From: Pedobacter sp. R20-19
Lineage (GTDB): Bacteria; Bacteroidota; Bacteroidia; Sphingobacteriales; Sphingobacteriaceae
Assembly (NCBI RefSeq): GCF_000708265.2
Contig: NZ_JCKI01000008.1
Location: forward strand, 372,001-436,000
Reading direction: 5' to 3'
Length of the DNA stretch: 64,000 nucleotides
Position 1 is the first letter of the stretch. Every line of letters begins with the position of its first letter. The notes below the pieces were generated by a model, which was given only the letters and a program-made list of their open reading frames with translations, had not been told where the DNA came from and searched no databases. The translations under genes and the position numbers were made by a program. Shown piece after piece: positions 43,240 to 53,260 of the stretch.

Positions 43240-46065
43240 CTATCTTTTAATTAGTTTAATTTTCTTTACCTGTTCTCCATTTTTATTAATTACGCCTACA
43301 TAAACGCCAGTAGCCAATGCAGATAAATTAAAGCGGTTGGTACTTGCGGCCTTTTCTTCAAAAACTTTCTGTCCAAGAATATTAAATATAGTAAGACTAT
43401 AATCTTCGAACGAACCACTTAAAATGGTTAAATAATCCGTCACCGGATTTGGATAGAATGAAAATTCATTTTCTTTAAGAAAAGTAGCAGAAACCAAATC
43501 ACTTATTACATTTCCGGCTGTCGTTTCAAATGTTACCCGGTAAAACTGAATCCCCTGTTTGGGTTTATCATCAAATATGGTATAATCAAGCACATTACTG
43601 CCAGGTTTAGTTTGCTGCAAAGCAGTATATGTATTCACGCCTGTTTGTTTTTCCCAAATGATATTTTTGATACCGAGCGTCGTGCCGATATTCAGATCGA
43701 TTTTAATCTTATCGTCAGATGTGGTGCTTGCAAAGAGACTCCTTATATAACAGGAAACCCCTTGTTGAGTATAATCTATGGTATAGCTTTTTAAACCCGT
43801 AAAATTGCTTCCATTTGCGGCAACAGCAAAATATTTTCCAGTGATAATACCCATGTCTAGCTTAACCAAAGTGTCGGTTACCGTTAAAATGGGAGAAAGT
43901 ACATTATTGATTATACTGTAAACAGTATAATCTTTAGCCCCTATTTGAGGATTCCAATTCAAAACCACTCCGTCTTTACATACGTAGCCCACTTTTAAGG
44001 TTCTGGGTGCAGAAATCACAAAGCTTTGACTGGATACTACATTCCCTGCTACTTCCATTTTGATGATGGCCTTAGAAAATAAATCTGGTGCACCCCAGTT
44101 GTAAAAACCTTTAGCCAGATCTACATCTGATGCAATTGTTTTCCAGCTCACACCATCATCATAACTAACAGATAGTTTGCCCGTCTTCACATTGTATGTA
44201 TTTTCCCAGCGGATATAATTATCTTCATTGGCAAAAAAGAAAACATCTTTTCCGGGTGTGATAAAAGAAAACGTGTTTTTAAACTGATAAGAATAAGCCA
44301 AAGCAAACCGCTGTTGTGCACCTTGAGTAATCCGGCCTCCGTTAACATGAATTTTAAAGTTTCCGGCTTCCGGATGAGCTATGCTGATCTGCTGGATATT
44401 ATTAATGAGGTCAATTTTTCGCAGAGCGGGTTGTGCAATGGAATCTAAACTAGAAGCGCTGTTTAATACCCATGGTAATGTTATTTGTCCGGCTGGACTT
44501 TCTAAACTTAGATCCAGGCCATTAACCAGACTTTGCGCCGCATTCACCGCAGCAGCAGGATCATTCCATGCAATGGTTAGTTTTATTTCGGCAACATTAT
44601 CCGGAATAACCAAAGGAATTTCAAGGTCTTGTCCTTTATTTACCTGATATAATGTAGCGCGGTTTTCATCAAGGGTTTTCAAGGATTGGGTTACATTCAG
44701 TTTTCCATAGCCGAATACATAATCTACATGTGGTGTTCCCAAATCATCAGCAGAATTAATTAAAACGGCCTTAACGAGTGAGGCTGACGGTGCTTTACCA
44801 AATTTCTGATGATAAAATTGCTCTAACAAAGCGATTGACCCACTACTGATGGCAGCAGAGCCCGAAGTACCATCTTCGCCTAAGGCTACCAGTTCGGGTT
44901 TTACCCGCCCGTCATACGCCGGGCCTTTACTACTTAGATTTTCAGAAACATTTTCACGGTTTATCCCTCCAATTACCAATAGGTTTTTGGCTTGTTTGAA
45001 ATTCCCTGTCAAATTTGCCCTGGCAGTGAGTCCCTGATAAAAACCATTCGACGGGGTAAGTGTACCACTGTTTCCGGCAGAAAAAACATGTATTAAAGTA
45101 TCTGTTTCAAAAATCTGCTGATCATATGCCGCCGCTTCAATGCCATAATTATTATCAATTCCGGTTCCATAAGAATGATTCTGTACACGAATTTGAAGTC
45201 GGTTTAATTCAGTGGTCAGATCTGGTAGTAAGCGATCAAAGCTTGAAAATGCTAGTTTTGCATTTGGTGCGGCACCCAAACCACGAACAAATGAATTGCC
45301 ATTTCCTAAAGCTAGCGTAGCCATGGTGGTGGCATGAGACGTTGCAGAACCTATTGTAACTCCACCCGGAATGGTTTTGCCCAAGAGATCAAGATCAGTT
45401 ATATCATACATTCCTTCTTTAAACGAGATATTAATCCCTGTCCCATCTATACCTGGAAAAAAGTTTCGGACATTGCTGATCTGGTTCAGGCCAAGATCTA
45501 ATCCATTGATCACCACTTCTGGTTTAGCCAAAGAGATAATATCTGCATATAAAATATCATCAAGCGCCAATACATTGAGCAAATCATCAGGTAAAATATT
45601 AATGGTATAAACCGCATTCTGCTGATCTATTGATTTTACACTTAACCCTTTAAAGAATTCCGAATGTTCATTAATATTCTTTACCGCAAGCCTTACCAGG
45701 ATAGAATCATTCTTTTTACCATTTTTATTGATCAGATTCATTAAACCATCGCTGGCTTTCCATAAGCCATTTGCCCGGGCCTGATAAATGACACTTTTAG
45801 ATAGGCTGGAAACATCCTTTTGATCTATAATGAAATAATCGGCAGTAAGTTGCTTTCTGGGTCGCAGGTTTTGGATTTCTTTTGCGGTTAACTGATGATC
45901 AAACCTGATCACTAATACATCATTAGCCCGAAATTCATTCCCATTTCCATTGGCGGAAATAAATTTTTTAATTTTTTTCTCCACCCCACCAGGTTGTGCA
46001 TATGCGTTTAAACCAAATACGCAAAGAAAAAAACATATAATTAAATATACAGTATTGACTTTCAA
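43240..46065 (-). CDS. S8 (subtilisin-like) serine protease with T9SS sorting domain
   Basis: A 941-residue secreted protease. It starts at a TTG (46065), with no ATG in frame upstream and a good signal peptide behind it (cleavage near AYA-Q). The peptidase S8 domain (about 190-470) shows His in SATSHATTMATL (about 242), the oxyanion Asn in QNHSYGTG and Ser in GTSGSAA (about 399). It continues with beta-rich domains (about 480-850) and a T9SS type A tail (FSFYPNPVTDYLTI to the end). It should pass the outer membrane by the system to which PorT belongs. Confidence 0.93.
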   Translation of the reverse strand: MKVNTVYLIICFFLCVFGLNAYAQPGGVEKKIKKFISANGNGNEFRANDVLVIRFDHQLTAKEIQNLRPRKQLTADYFIIDQKDVSSLSKSVIYQARANGLWKASDGLMNLINKNGKKNDSILVRLAVKNINEHSEFFKGLSVKSIDQQNAVYTINILPDDLLNVLALDDILYADIISLAKPEVVINGLDLGLNQISNVRNFFPGIDGTGINISFKEGMYDITDLDLLGKTIPGGVTIGSATSHATTMATLALGNGNSFVRGLGAAPNAKLAFSSFDRLLPDLTTELNRLQIRVQNHSYGTGIDNNYGIEAAAYDQQIFETDTLIHVFSAGNSGTLTPSNGFYQGLTARANLTGNFKQAKNLLVIGGINRENVSENLSSKGPAYDGRVKPELVALGEDGTSGSAAISSGSIALLEQFYHQKFGKAPSASLVKAVLINSADDLGTPHVDYVFGYGKLNVTQSLKTLDENRATLYQVNKGQDLEIPLVIPDNVAEIKLTIAWNDPAAAVNAAQSLVNGLDLSLESPAGQITLPWVLNSASSLDSIAQPALRKIDLINNIQQISIAHPEAGNFKIHVNGGRITQGAQQRFALAYSYQFKNTFSFITPGKDVFFFANEDNYIRWENTYNVKTGKLSVSYDDGVSWKTIASDVDLAKGFYNWGAPDLFSKAIIKMEVAGNVVSSQSFVISAPRTLKVGYVCKDGVVLNWNPQIGAKDYTVYSIINNVLSPILTVTDTLVKLDMGIITGKYFAVAANGSNFTGLKSYTIDYTQQGVSCYIRSLFASTTSDDKIKIDLNIGTTLGIKNIIWEKQTGVNTYTALQQTKPGSNVLDYTIFDDKPKQGIQFYRVTFETTAGNVISDLVSATFLKENEFSFYPNPVTDYLTILSGSFEDYSLTIFNILGQKVFEEKAASTNRFNLSALATGVYVGVINKNGEQVKKIKLIKR

Positions 46066-46187
46066 AAAATATTTTATTGTAAAATTTTGTTTACATCACA
46101 ATTGTTCTCTAAATTAGCATTTATAAGGTAATTCACAAATTATATTAACTAACTTATCAAATAGTCCCCAATTAAAACTAAACTAAA

Positions 46188-47021
46188 ATGAAAAGAACCA
46201 AATTTTTATCAGTTGCAGCAGCATGTTTATTGTTCACAACTATTTACTCTTGTAAGAGTAATGAGACAGAAAATGTTGCCGAAAATAAGGCTGATATTTC
46301 TACCAGTACCTTAGAAAAAGTTAAATCACTAGGCTTCAGCACAGAAAATATCCGCAAAATTAACGGTGGTTATTTAGTAGAAGGAGATATCCTTTTAACA
46401 GAAGCTAATTTATCTGAATCTGAAACAGGTGCTAAATTAAATATTGCTGAAACTGAGCAGTACAGAACCACCAATACAGTTAAATCATTACCCCGTGTAA
46501 TTACCGTATCTGTAACTAATTTACCTCAGGTTTATAGTGATGCCGTAAATACGATGATCTCCAGATATAATTCTTTGGGATTAAGAATCACTTTCCAAAG
46601 AGCCAGTGCTGGCACTACAGGTAACATCAATGTTGTTGGTTTTAATGAAGCAGCAAGTGGCGGTTTTATTACTTTAGGCTCAGCAGGTTTCCCTACATCA
46701 TCAGGAAATCCTTATAATGAGATCAGAATGAATACCAATTCTGCAGCTTACGGTTCTAACCCTAATCAATTGTATCTTGCTTCTGTGATCCAGCACGAAG
46801 TAGGTCACTGCATAGGTTTCCGTCATACAGATTATATGAACCGTGCATTTAGCTGTGGATCAAGTGGCGCAGGAAATGAAGGTGCATCTAACGTTGGCGC
46901 TGTGTTAATTCCAGGAACGCCTTCTACCCCAGATGCAGCATCTTTTATGTTGGCTTGTTCTAACGGAGGTAACCGTACATTTAACTCAAATGATGTTGTT
47001 GCATTAAATTACATTTACTAA
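46188..47021 (+). CDS. M57-type zinc metalloprotease lipoprotein
   Basis: Exported HEIGH-type metallopeptidase, 277 residues. The lipobox is in TTIYSCKSN (Cys about 22). The extended zinc motif HEVGHCIGFRH is at residues 203-213. An N-terminal ~80 residues with LGFSTENIRKINGGYLVEGDI are a propeptide-like domain typical of this group. Family activity is proteolysis outside the cell; the target is unknown. A two-way terminator separates it from the convergent S9 peptidase. Confidence 0.92.
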   Translation: MKRTKFLSVAAACLLFTTIYSCKSNETENVAENKADISTSTLEKVKSLGFSTENIRKINGGYLVEGDILLTEANLSESETGAKLNIAETEQYRTTNTVKSLPRVITVSVTNLPQVYSDAVNTMISRYNSLGLRITFQRASAGTTGNINVVGFNEAASGGFITLGSAGFPTSSGNPYNEIRMNTNSAAYGSNPNQLYLASVIQHEVGHCIGFRHTDYMNRAFSCGSSGAGNEGASNVGAVLIPGTPSTPDAASFMLACSNGGNRTFNSNDVVALNYIY

Positions 47022-47047
47022 AAACCATTATCGAATTACCTTATCAT

Positions 47048-47090
47048 AAAAAGAGCCGCTTCATCATTAACCCATGAGGCGGCTCTTTTT
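47048..47090. terminator. bidirectional terminator between M57 and S9 genes
   Basis: AAAAAGAGCCGCTTCAT (47048-47064) / ATGAGGCGGCTCTTTTT (47074-47090) stem with one G-T pair and A/T flanks usable on both strands. Confidence 0.9.
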
Positions 47091-47176
47091 CTTTTTAAAA
47101 AATTCTGACTTTAACAGTGCTATTCAAATTTCATCAGGAAACTAGGTTTAATAATAACAATTAAAAAATCGATAAT

Positions 47177-49684
47177 TTATTTACCTGTTTTTTCAATATC
47201 TCTATCCATTTCAACCAGGTCTACATCACTGGGTTCAGAAAAATCGCCGATTAAATATTTATTAAAGTGATCTGCTAATTTCCAGAACGCGTATTCTGTC
47301 ATATCACCAAAGCCATGTCGTTGGCCTGGAATAATCAGAAAATCAAAGCGTTTTCCGGCTTTCATCAATGCATTGGCTACCCTAATGGAATTAGCCGGAT
47401 GAACATTATTATCAACATCACCATGCATCAGCAATAAATGCCCTTTTAGATTTTTGGCTAAATCAGGATTTTTATCAATACTATACTTAAATGAAGTATC
47501 TCCCTTTAATGAAATCGTTTCTTTCACACCATGGTGCTTTTCGCTCCACCAACGATTATAAATGCTGTTATCATGGTTACCTGCATTGGAAACAGCTACT
47601 TTAAAGAAATCAGGGTAGACCAACATGGCCGCAGTTGACATGAATCCTCCACCAGAGTGCCCCGTAATACCAACTTTTGATTCATCGATGAAGGCATATT
47701 TAGCTGCCAACTGTTCAATAGCGGTTTTCTTATCTGCCAAACCATAATCACGAAGGTTACCATAGCCATAAGTATGATACCATTTAGAACGTGATGGATT
47801 GCCTCCACGATTGCCAACAGTAATTACAATATATCCGAATTGCGCCAAGCGCTCTGTACGATCCATACTTTTACTAAATGTCTTGTTTACGGCTTCGGTT
47901 TGTGGACCCGGATAAACGTATTCAATGATCGGATATTTCTTTTTCGGATCGAAATCAAATGGCTTATACATTACACCATACAAATCTGTAATGCCATCAT
48001 CGGCCTTTACTTTAAATGGCTCAGGATATTGATAACCAGCAGCCATTAATAAAGAAAGATCAGTGGTTTCCAACTCCATTACTTTTCTGCCATTCCGATC
48101 ATAGAGCGTAGACTTTGGCGCCGTATTTACCCTAGAGTAGTTATCTACAAAAAAGGTATTGTTATCATTCATAAATGCTGCATGATCAAAATCGCCCGCA
48201 TTAAGCAGCTTCATATTTGAACCATCAAAGTTAATGCTATACAAATGCAGGTAATATGGATCTTCTTTCCCCTCTCTCCCATTGGCTGTAAAATATAACA
48301 CACGGTTCTTTTCATCTATATTAACGATGCTCTCGCAGTGGAACGCGCCCTTGGTAATTTGATTTTTAAGTTTTCCATTCTCATCAAAAAGATAGAAATG
48401 TGCCCATCCATCACGCTCACTCCAATGGATGAGTTCTTTGCCATCGTTCACCAATCCCGGACGATTTACCTCTACATAGGTATTAAAACGTTCGTCGATT
48501 ATTGGTGTTACCTTTCCTGTAGCAATATCAATGGTTCCTATGTCAATTCTTTTTAAATCACGACTGGTGCGTGAAAAATAGAAGCGACTGTTATTTCCCA
48601 GCCAAATGGAAGGCCGGAACTCATTGTCACGGTCTTTAGCTAAAACCGGCTTGCTCCATACGGATACACTTTGATCTTTAAAAGCTGAAACATTTAATTT
48701 TTTATAACTTTTTGCCGCGAAATCAAAAAGCAAAACTTCATCCTGCGGTGCCTCCGTTTCCCCCGGCATCTGATATTTATAGGTTTCGAGTGTTGGGCGA
48801 CCCGGAGTAACACTATTAATCACCCAGAGATCTTTAACCTTGCGGGAATCGGTTCGATCTAAAACAAAATATTTAGAATTTGGTGACCAAAGCACATAAG
48901 CAGCTCTTCTCTTTTTATTGTTTTTCTCGTTTTCAACATTGTTTTCGCCATCTCCATCACTCCCATAAGAATAAAACTTAACGCCATCCTTGGTTAGCTG
49001 ATGTTCTACAATGGTGCTGTCTTCATCATTTTTAACCGCCTTTTTATAATTTTCTTTATCCATCCAGTAGAGGTTATAGTTACGCGAAAATATAATGGCT
49101 GATGAATCTGGTGCAACTGAACCCCAATCTGGCTTTGGCTTGGGCTTACTAAAATTGGGCACTTCTGTTAATTTTGATGAAGCCAGTTCATACTTAAAGG
49201 AATAAACTTTTTTCTGCATTGAATCAGCAGCTTTTTTGTCTTTACGATCTTTTTTAAGCTCATCTACAGAACTTTTAACTTCGAAAGAAATACTTTTTTC
49301 ATCTGCGGCAAATTTTAGATTATCCAGTGGCAAATGTTCCGCATCAAATGGATCACGAACAATTAATGTGATGTCTGCAGCAAGCTTCGCATTATCAAAT
49401 AACTGCTTTTTGGTTTTGGAGGCAGGATCTACCAAATACCAGAATTTACCCTTCGGACTTTCAAAAGTGTACCAAAAGCGATTGCTCAATTTTAACCAAT
49501 GTGGATCAACAGCAGTTGAATACACCATTTTTTTTAGCTTATTCGGCGAAAAGCGAGATGCTAGTTGATAATTTGCCTTTGGTTGTGACTGAATATTTTC
49601 AGTGATGGTAAAAGTTTTGGTTTGTGCAAGAACAGTTAGCGACAGAAACTGTGCACAAAAGACTAATTTGTAAATTTTATTCAT
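47177..49684 (-). CDS. S9 family prolyl oligopeptidase/DPP IV-type peptidase
   Basis: Periplasmic serine peptidase of 835 residues with a signal peptide (cleavage near VLA-Q, 20). The N-terminal beta-propeller (about 100-560) is of DPP IV type, and the catalytic alpha/beta-hydrolase domain has Ser in GHSGGG (about 677), Asp in GDVDNNVHP (about 757) and His in GQRHGFG (about 788). It likely cleaves after proline or alanine in short peptides. All catalytic residues are present. Two Lys/Glu-rich insertions (about 140-160 and 255-265) decorate the propeller. Confidence 0.93.
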   Translation of the reverse strand: MNKIYKLVFCAQFLSLTVLAQTKTFTITENIQSQPKANYQLASRFSPNKLKKMVYSTAVDPHWLKLSNRFWYTFESPKGKFWYLVDPASKTKKQLFDNAKLAADITLIVRDPFDAEHLPLDNLKFAADEKSISFEVKSSVDELKKDRKDKKAADSMQKKVYSFKYELASSKLTEVPNFSKPKPKPDWGSVAPDSSAIIFSRNYNLYWMDKENYKKAVKNDEDSTIVEHQLTKDGVKFYSYGSDGDGENNVENEKNNKKRRAAYVLWSPNSKYFVLDRTDSRKVKDLWVINSVTPGRPTLETYKYQMPGETEAPQDEVLLFDFAAKSYKKLNVSAFKDQSVSVWSKPVLAKDRDNEFRPSIWLGNNSRFYFSRTSRDLKRIDIGTIDIATGKVTPIIDERFNTYVEVNRPGLVNDGKELIHWSERDGWAHFYLFDENGKLKNQITKGAFHCESIVNIDEKNRVLYFTANGREGKEDPYYLHLYSINFDGSNMKLLNAGDFDHAAFMNDNNTFFVDNYSRVNTAPKSTLYDRNGRKVMELETTDLSLLMAAGYQYPEPFKVKADDGITDLYGVMYKPFDFDPKKKYPIIEYVYPGPQTEAVNKTFSKSMDRTERLAQFGYIVITVGNRGGNPSRSKWYHTYGYGNLRDYGLADKKTAIEQLAAKYAFIDESKVGITGHSGGGFMSTAAMLVYPDFFKVAVSNAGNHDNSIYNRWWSEKHHGVKETISLKGDTSFKYSIDKNPDLAKNLKGHLLLMHGDVDNNVHPANSIRVANALMKAGKRFDFLIIPGQRHGFGDMTEYAFWKLADHFNKYLIGDFSEPSDVDLVEMDRDIEKTGK

Positions 49685-49833
49685 TAAGAAAGGTTTGGAA
49701 CGGCTAAATTATTTAATAAAAGCCAATTATATTGGTCACAATTTGTAATAAATGCGTTATTGACGAGAAATTTATGCTGTAAATATTTTATTAACAAGCC
49801 ATCATTTGATGGGTAAATAATTGTTAGAATTTA

Positions 49834-49841
49834 TAGTTTTG
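49834..49841 (+). promoter_or_regulatory. -7 box for the polysaccharide deacetylase genes
   Basis: TAGTTTTG fits TAnnTTTG, 18 bases before the ATG at 49860. Confidence 0.5.
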
Positions 49842-49859
49842 CATCAATATACTATAACT

Positions 49860-50738
49860 ATGAAAAACGGCGTACTAACCGCAATAACAGCTGGCGTAAT
49901 TTTGCTGGCAAGCTGCCAATCCAAATCTACAGCAGAAACTTCAAAAACTGCAGATTCTACCGAAAATACAAATGTTAATGCTGCTAAAACAGCCACACCT
50001 ATTGACGTATCCAAAATCAAAGTGGCTGATGCTAAAACCATACTGGCCCGGAAACAGGTGCCGATTTTGTGCTACCACCAGGTAAGAAACTGGAAACCGA
50101 CAGATGGCAAGGTTGGAAAGGATTACATTGTTGAAATTCAGAACTTCAAAGACCAAATGAAAATGCTCGCCGATAGTGGGTACCATACCATCCTACCGGA
50201 TCAGCTCTATGCCTATTTGAATACTGGCGCGGCATTACCAAGCAAACCCATCATGCTTACTTTTGATGATACCGACCTGGATCAGTTTACGATTGTAAAT
50301 CCAACCTTGAAAAAGCTAGGTTACAAAGCGGTGTATTTTATCATGACTGTTTCTATTGGTAGAAAAGGAAAATTTGTTGATTATATGAGCAGCGATCAGA
50401 TTAAGCAACTTTCAGATGAAGGAAACATCATTGGCTCACATACTTATGACCACAAAAACTTCAAAAAATATGCAGGTAAAGATTGGGAAGAGCAATTAGA
50501 TAAACCTACAAAAAGGCTGGAAGAAATTACGGGTAAAAAAATGACAGAGTTTGCTTATCCGTTTGGGCTATGGAATGCAGAAGGTATTCCAGAATTGAAA
50601 AAACGTGGTTTCAGAATGGCTTTTCAACTATCAACCAAACGTGATGAAAAAGATCCTTTATTTACCATCCGCAGAATTATTGCCAGTGGTTACTGGAGTC
50701 CGAAAACATTAAGTAACAGCATTAAAAATAGTTTCTAA
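49860..50738 (+). CDS. polysaccharide deacetylase lipoprotein, copy 1
   Basis: NodB-type carbohydrate esterase (CE4), about 292 residues from ATG 49860. The lipobox is LLASCQSK (Cys about 19). NodB metal motifs are TFDDTDLDQF (Asp pair) and SHTYDHKNF (His-x3-His), with the later FAYPFG motif also intact. It probably removes acetyl groups from peptidoglycan or an exported glycan. A clear paralogue follows directly, after a terminator. Confidence 0.92.
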   Translation: MKNGVLTAITAGVILLASCQSKSTAETSKTADSTENTNVNAAKTATPIDVSKIKVADAKTILARKQVPILCYHQVRNWKPTDGKVGKDYIVEIQNFKDQMKMLADSGYHTILPDQLYAYLNTGAALPSKPIMLTFDDTDLDQFTIVNPTLKKLGYKAVYFIMTVSIGRKGKFVDYMSSDQIKQLSDEGNIIGSHTYDHKNFKKYAGKDWEEQLDKPTKRLEEITGKKMTEFAYPFGLWNAEGIPELKKRGFRMAFQLSTKRDEKDPLFTIRRIIASGYWSPKTLSNSIKNSF

Positions 50739-50743
50739 TTTTT

Positions 50744-50776
50744 AACCTCGGCATTAGCCGGGGTTTTAATTTTTTA
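50744..50776 (+). terminator. rho-independent terminator between the deacetylase copies
   Basis: AACCTCGGC (50744-50752) / GCCGGGGTT (50757-50765) stem with one G-T pair and an ATTA loop, then TTAATTTTTT. Confidence 0.8.
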
Positions 50777-50791
50777 CTAAAATTATTATCA

Positions 50792-51679
50792 GTGAAAAAG
50801 AGATTAAAACCAGCACCAGGGCTTTACCCCTTAATTTTAGCTTTATTTACAACTTTACTTTCTACTGCCTGCAGTAATTCACCAAATAAGGAAAAAACCA
50901 CTAAAAATACTTTTACCACTGAAGTTAAAGAAGATACTGCTAAGCAAAAGCCTGCAGATGCCAAAGCCATTATGGCTAAACGTGAAGTCCCGGTTTTGTG
51001 CTACCATCAAATCAGGAATAACCTGGCTAGCGACAGCAAAAGGGCACACGATGATATTATTTCACCAGATAAATTTCGTGAACACATCAAAATGCTGGCA
51101 GATAGTGGCTACCATACTATTTTACCAGATCAATTATACAATTACCTGGTTTTTCATGCCAAACTTCCTGAAAAGCCCATCATGATTACTTTTGATGATA
51201 CGGACATGGATCAATTCACTGTGGGCAATTCTACGCTAAAAAAATATGGCTTTAAGGGTGTATATTTTATCATGACGGTATCCATAGGCCGCAAAGGCCG
51301 GATCAATTATATGACCAAAGAAAACATCAAACAGCTATCAGACGAAGGAAATACCATTGCCAGCCATACTTACGATCATAAAAATTTTGCACAATTTACA
51401 GATGAAGACTGGAAAACCCAAATTGACGAACCAACCAAAAAACTCGAACAAATTACAGGGAAAAAAGTAGAATATTTCGCTTATCCATATGGTATTTATA
51501 AAGCATCAACTTTACATAAACTAAAGGAACATGGCTTTAAAGCTGCCTTTATACTTTCTACCACCAGAGATGAAAATTATCCGCTTTACACCATTCGCAG
51601 AATAATAGATCCTGGAAGATATACCGCCAAAAACCTATATTATAGTATTAATAAGAGTTTCAACAAAACAAAATCATAA
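50792..51679 (+). CDS. polysaccharide deacetylase lipoprotein, copy 2
   Basis: Second CE4 lipoprotein, 295 residues, starting at GTG 50792. It shares long identical stretches with copy 1 (VPVLCYHQIRN, ADSGYHTILPDQLY, YFIMTVSIGRKG) and keeps the TFDDTDMDQF and SHTYDHKNF metal motifs and FAYPYG. The lipobox is STACSNSP. The tandem pair arose by duplication with divergence mainly in the N-terminal linker. Whether they act on the same glycan is unknown. Confidence 0.92.
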   Translation: MKKRLKPAPGLYPLILALFTTLLSTACSNSPNKEKTTKNTFTTEVKEDTAKQKPADAKAIMAKREVPVLCYHQIRNNLASDSKRAHDDIISPDKFREHIKMLADSGYHTILPDQLYNYLVFHAKLPEKPIMITFDDTDMDQFTVGNSTLKKYGFKGVYFIMTVSIGRKGRINYMTKENIKQLSDEGNTIASHTYDHKNFAQFTDEDWKTQIDEPTKKLEQITGKKVEYFAYPYGIYKASTLHKLKEHGFKAAFILSTTRDENYPLYTIRRIIDPGRYTAKNLYYSINKSFNKTKS

Positions 51680-51719
51680 GTTCAACTGTCAATTCTATTA
51701 ATTGCGACTAACCGAACCT

Positions 51720-52889
51720 ATGAAAAAGTACTTATTATTTTGCCTTCTGCTAACAGCTATTATTTATGCATGTAATAACAATGAAAATAAATCTGGCCAT
51801 CAGGAAAATCAAGATTCCGCTAAACCAATTGAAAAGCAGGAATTAAAAGGTAACTTCTACAAAAGATTGGAGGGCACAATTGCCGGGAAACCAGTGGTAA
51901 TGAATCTTCAGCGATTAGATGGGGATTTAGATGGAAATTATTATTACGATGGTTCTTGGTTAAATTTATCAACTGATACCATAATCTCCCAAGATAGCCT
52001 GATCTTATCAGAATACAGTTTTTACACTTCATATTTTGATCAAAATTCTAAGGAGCCTCATCTGCATTTAAAATGGACTGGTAAAGGCTTTAAAGGGACA
52101 TGGAAAAGTGGTGATGGAAGTAAAAGTTTTCCAATCATCCTGGAAGAAAAATATCCTGAAGGCAGTTATCAATTTACCACGGGTATTTACCAGGATTCAG
52201 TTGTTGCGTTTACCAATAAATCAAATTCTCCAACAGCAGAAATTACTTTTGAATACCTGAAAGCTAATGGTACAGATGATTCGGGAAACTGGTTAAATGA
52301 GCAGTTAAAAAAAATAGACGGTTTAGCAACATCAGCTGATCGGGAAGTTAGTTTTAAATCTATTGCTGCTGAATACTTTAGAGATTATAAATCTCAAATA
52401 GCCGAGCTGCAGAAAGAAAGTAAAAATGATAACTACGAAAGATGGATGAATTACACCAGCAGTAGTCAGCAAACGGTGTTATATAATGAGAAAGGTTATG
52501 TTGTAGTAGATTTTCTAGCTGATGCCTATACTGGAGGCGCACATGGAAACTACAGTAGCTCCATGTATTGCCTGGATGTTAAAAACAAAAAACAACTGAT
52601 ATTGAGTGACGTTGTTAAAATAGATTCGAATAATCTCCAAAAATTATTGGAAAAGAATTTAAGAAGACAATATAACATTAAACCAAATGATGCAATCAGT
52701 ACTGTTTTATTTGATGACTATCTTAAGCCAAATAAAAACTTTTATTTTAATTCAAAAGGCTTGGCGTTCATGTATAATCCTTATGAAGTAGCCAGTTACG
52801 CACAAGGGCAAATTGTTGTTTTCATTCCTTTCAACGAATTGAAAGTATATTTGGTTCCATCTTTCGCTGAAAGAATTGGCGCAAAATAA
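51720..52889 (+). CDS. DUF3298/RsiV-like lipoprotein
   Basis: About 389 residues from ATG 51720, with the lipobox AIIYACNNN (Cys about 18). An N-terminal half of unknown type (about 35-170) is followed by a DUF4163/DUF3298 pair (about 170-385): DFLADAYTGGAHGNYSS and ...LKVYLVPSF are typical of the RsiV-type extracellular sensor fold. Here it is anchored by lipid rather than by an anti-sigma helix. Function unknown; lysozyme-like ligand binding as in RsiV is only a possibility. Confidence 0.8.
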   Translation: MKKYLLFCLLLTAIIYACNNNENKSGHQENQDSAKPIEKQELKGNFYKRLEGTIAGKPVVMNLQRLDGDLDGNYYYDGSWLNLSTDTIISQDSLILSEYSFYTSYFDQNSKEPHLHLKWTGKGFKGTWKSGDGSKSFPIILEEKYPEGSYQFTTGIYQDSVVAFTNKSNSPTAEITFEYLKANGTDDSGNWLNEQLKKIDGLATSADREVSFKSIAAEYFRDYKSQIAELQKESKNDNYERWMNYTSSSQQTVLYNEKGYVVVDFLADAYTGGAHGNYSSSMYCLDVKNKKQLILSDVVKIDSNNLQKLLEKNLRRQYNIKPNDAISTVLFDDYLKPNKNFYFNSKGLAFMYNPYEVASYAQGQIVVFIPFNELKVYLVPSFAERIGAK

Positions 52890-52892
52890 TTC

Positions 52893-53258
52893 AACTTGCG
52901 AAGTTTATAAGGCCTGGTGCAAAGAAAACTTCGCAAGTTTCAATAAAAACTCTTTCAAAACTAACGAAATTCTTCAACCACACCGTCCAGCTAAATTTCG
53001 TAAGTCGATGTCCTAACTTGCGAAGTTTATAGGCCTAAGCGAAGGAAAACTTCGCCTGTCTAAATAAAAAACCTATGTGAGACTGACGAAATTCTCCCAG
53101 CCACACCGTCCAGCTAAATTTCGTAAGATGATTGGTCTAACTTGCGAAGTTTATAGGCCTAAGCGAAGGAAAACTTCGCCAGTTTAAATAAAAAACCAAT
53201 GTGAGACTGACAAAATTCTCCCAGCCACACAAACTATTTAAATTTCGTAAGTCGGCTT
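52893..53258. repeat. three tandem copies of a 120-124-base unit
   Basis: Units start at 52893, 53015 and 53139 and end about 53258. Each begins AACTTGCGAAGTTTATA and includes two inverted pairs: GCGAAGTTT / AAACTTCGC (14 perfect base pairs in unit 1) and ACGAAATT / AATTTCGT (partly decayed in unit 3). Units 2 and 3 are nearly identical over their first half; unit 1 is more divergent. No coding frame. Confidence 0.9.
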
Positions 53259-53260
53259 AA

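Noticed and set aside
45371..45610. Forward-strand gene within the S8 protease
   Set aside because: Antisense shadow of conserved protease codons.
52893..53258. CRISPR array
   Set aside because: The units are 120-124 bases long and contiguous; there are no short repeats with unique spacers and no cas genes.
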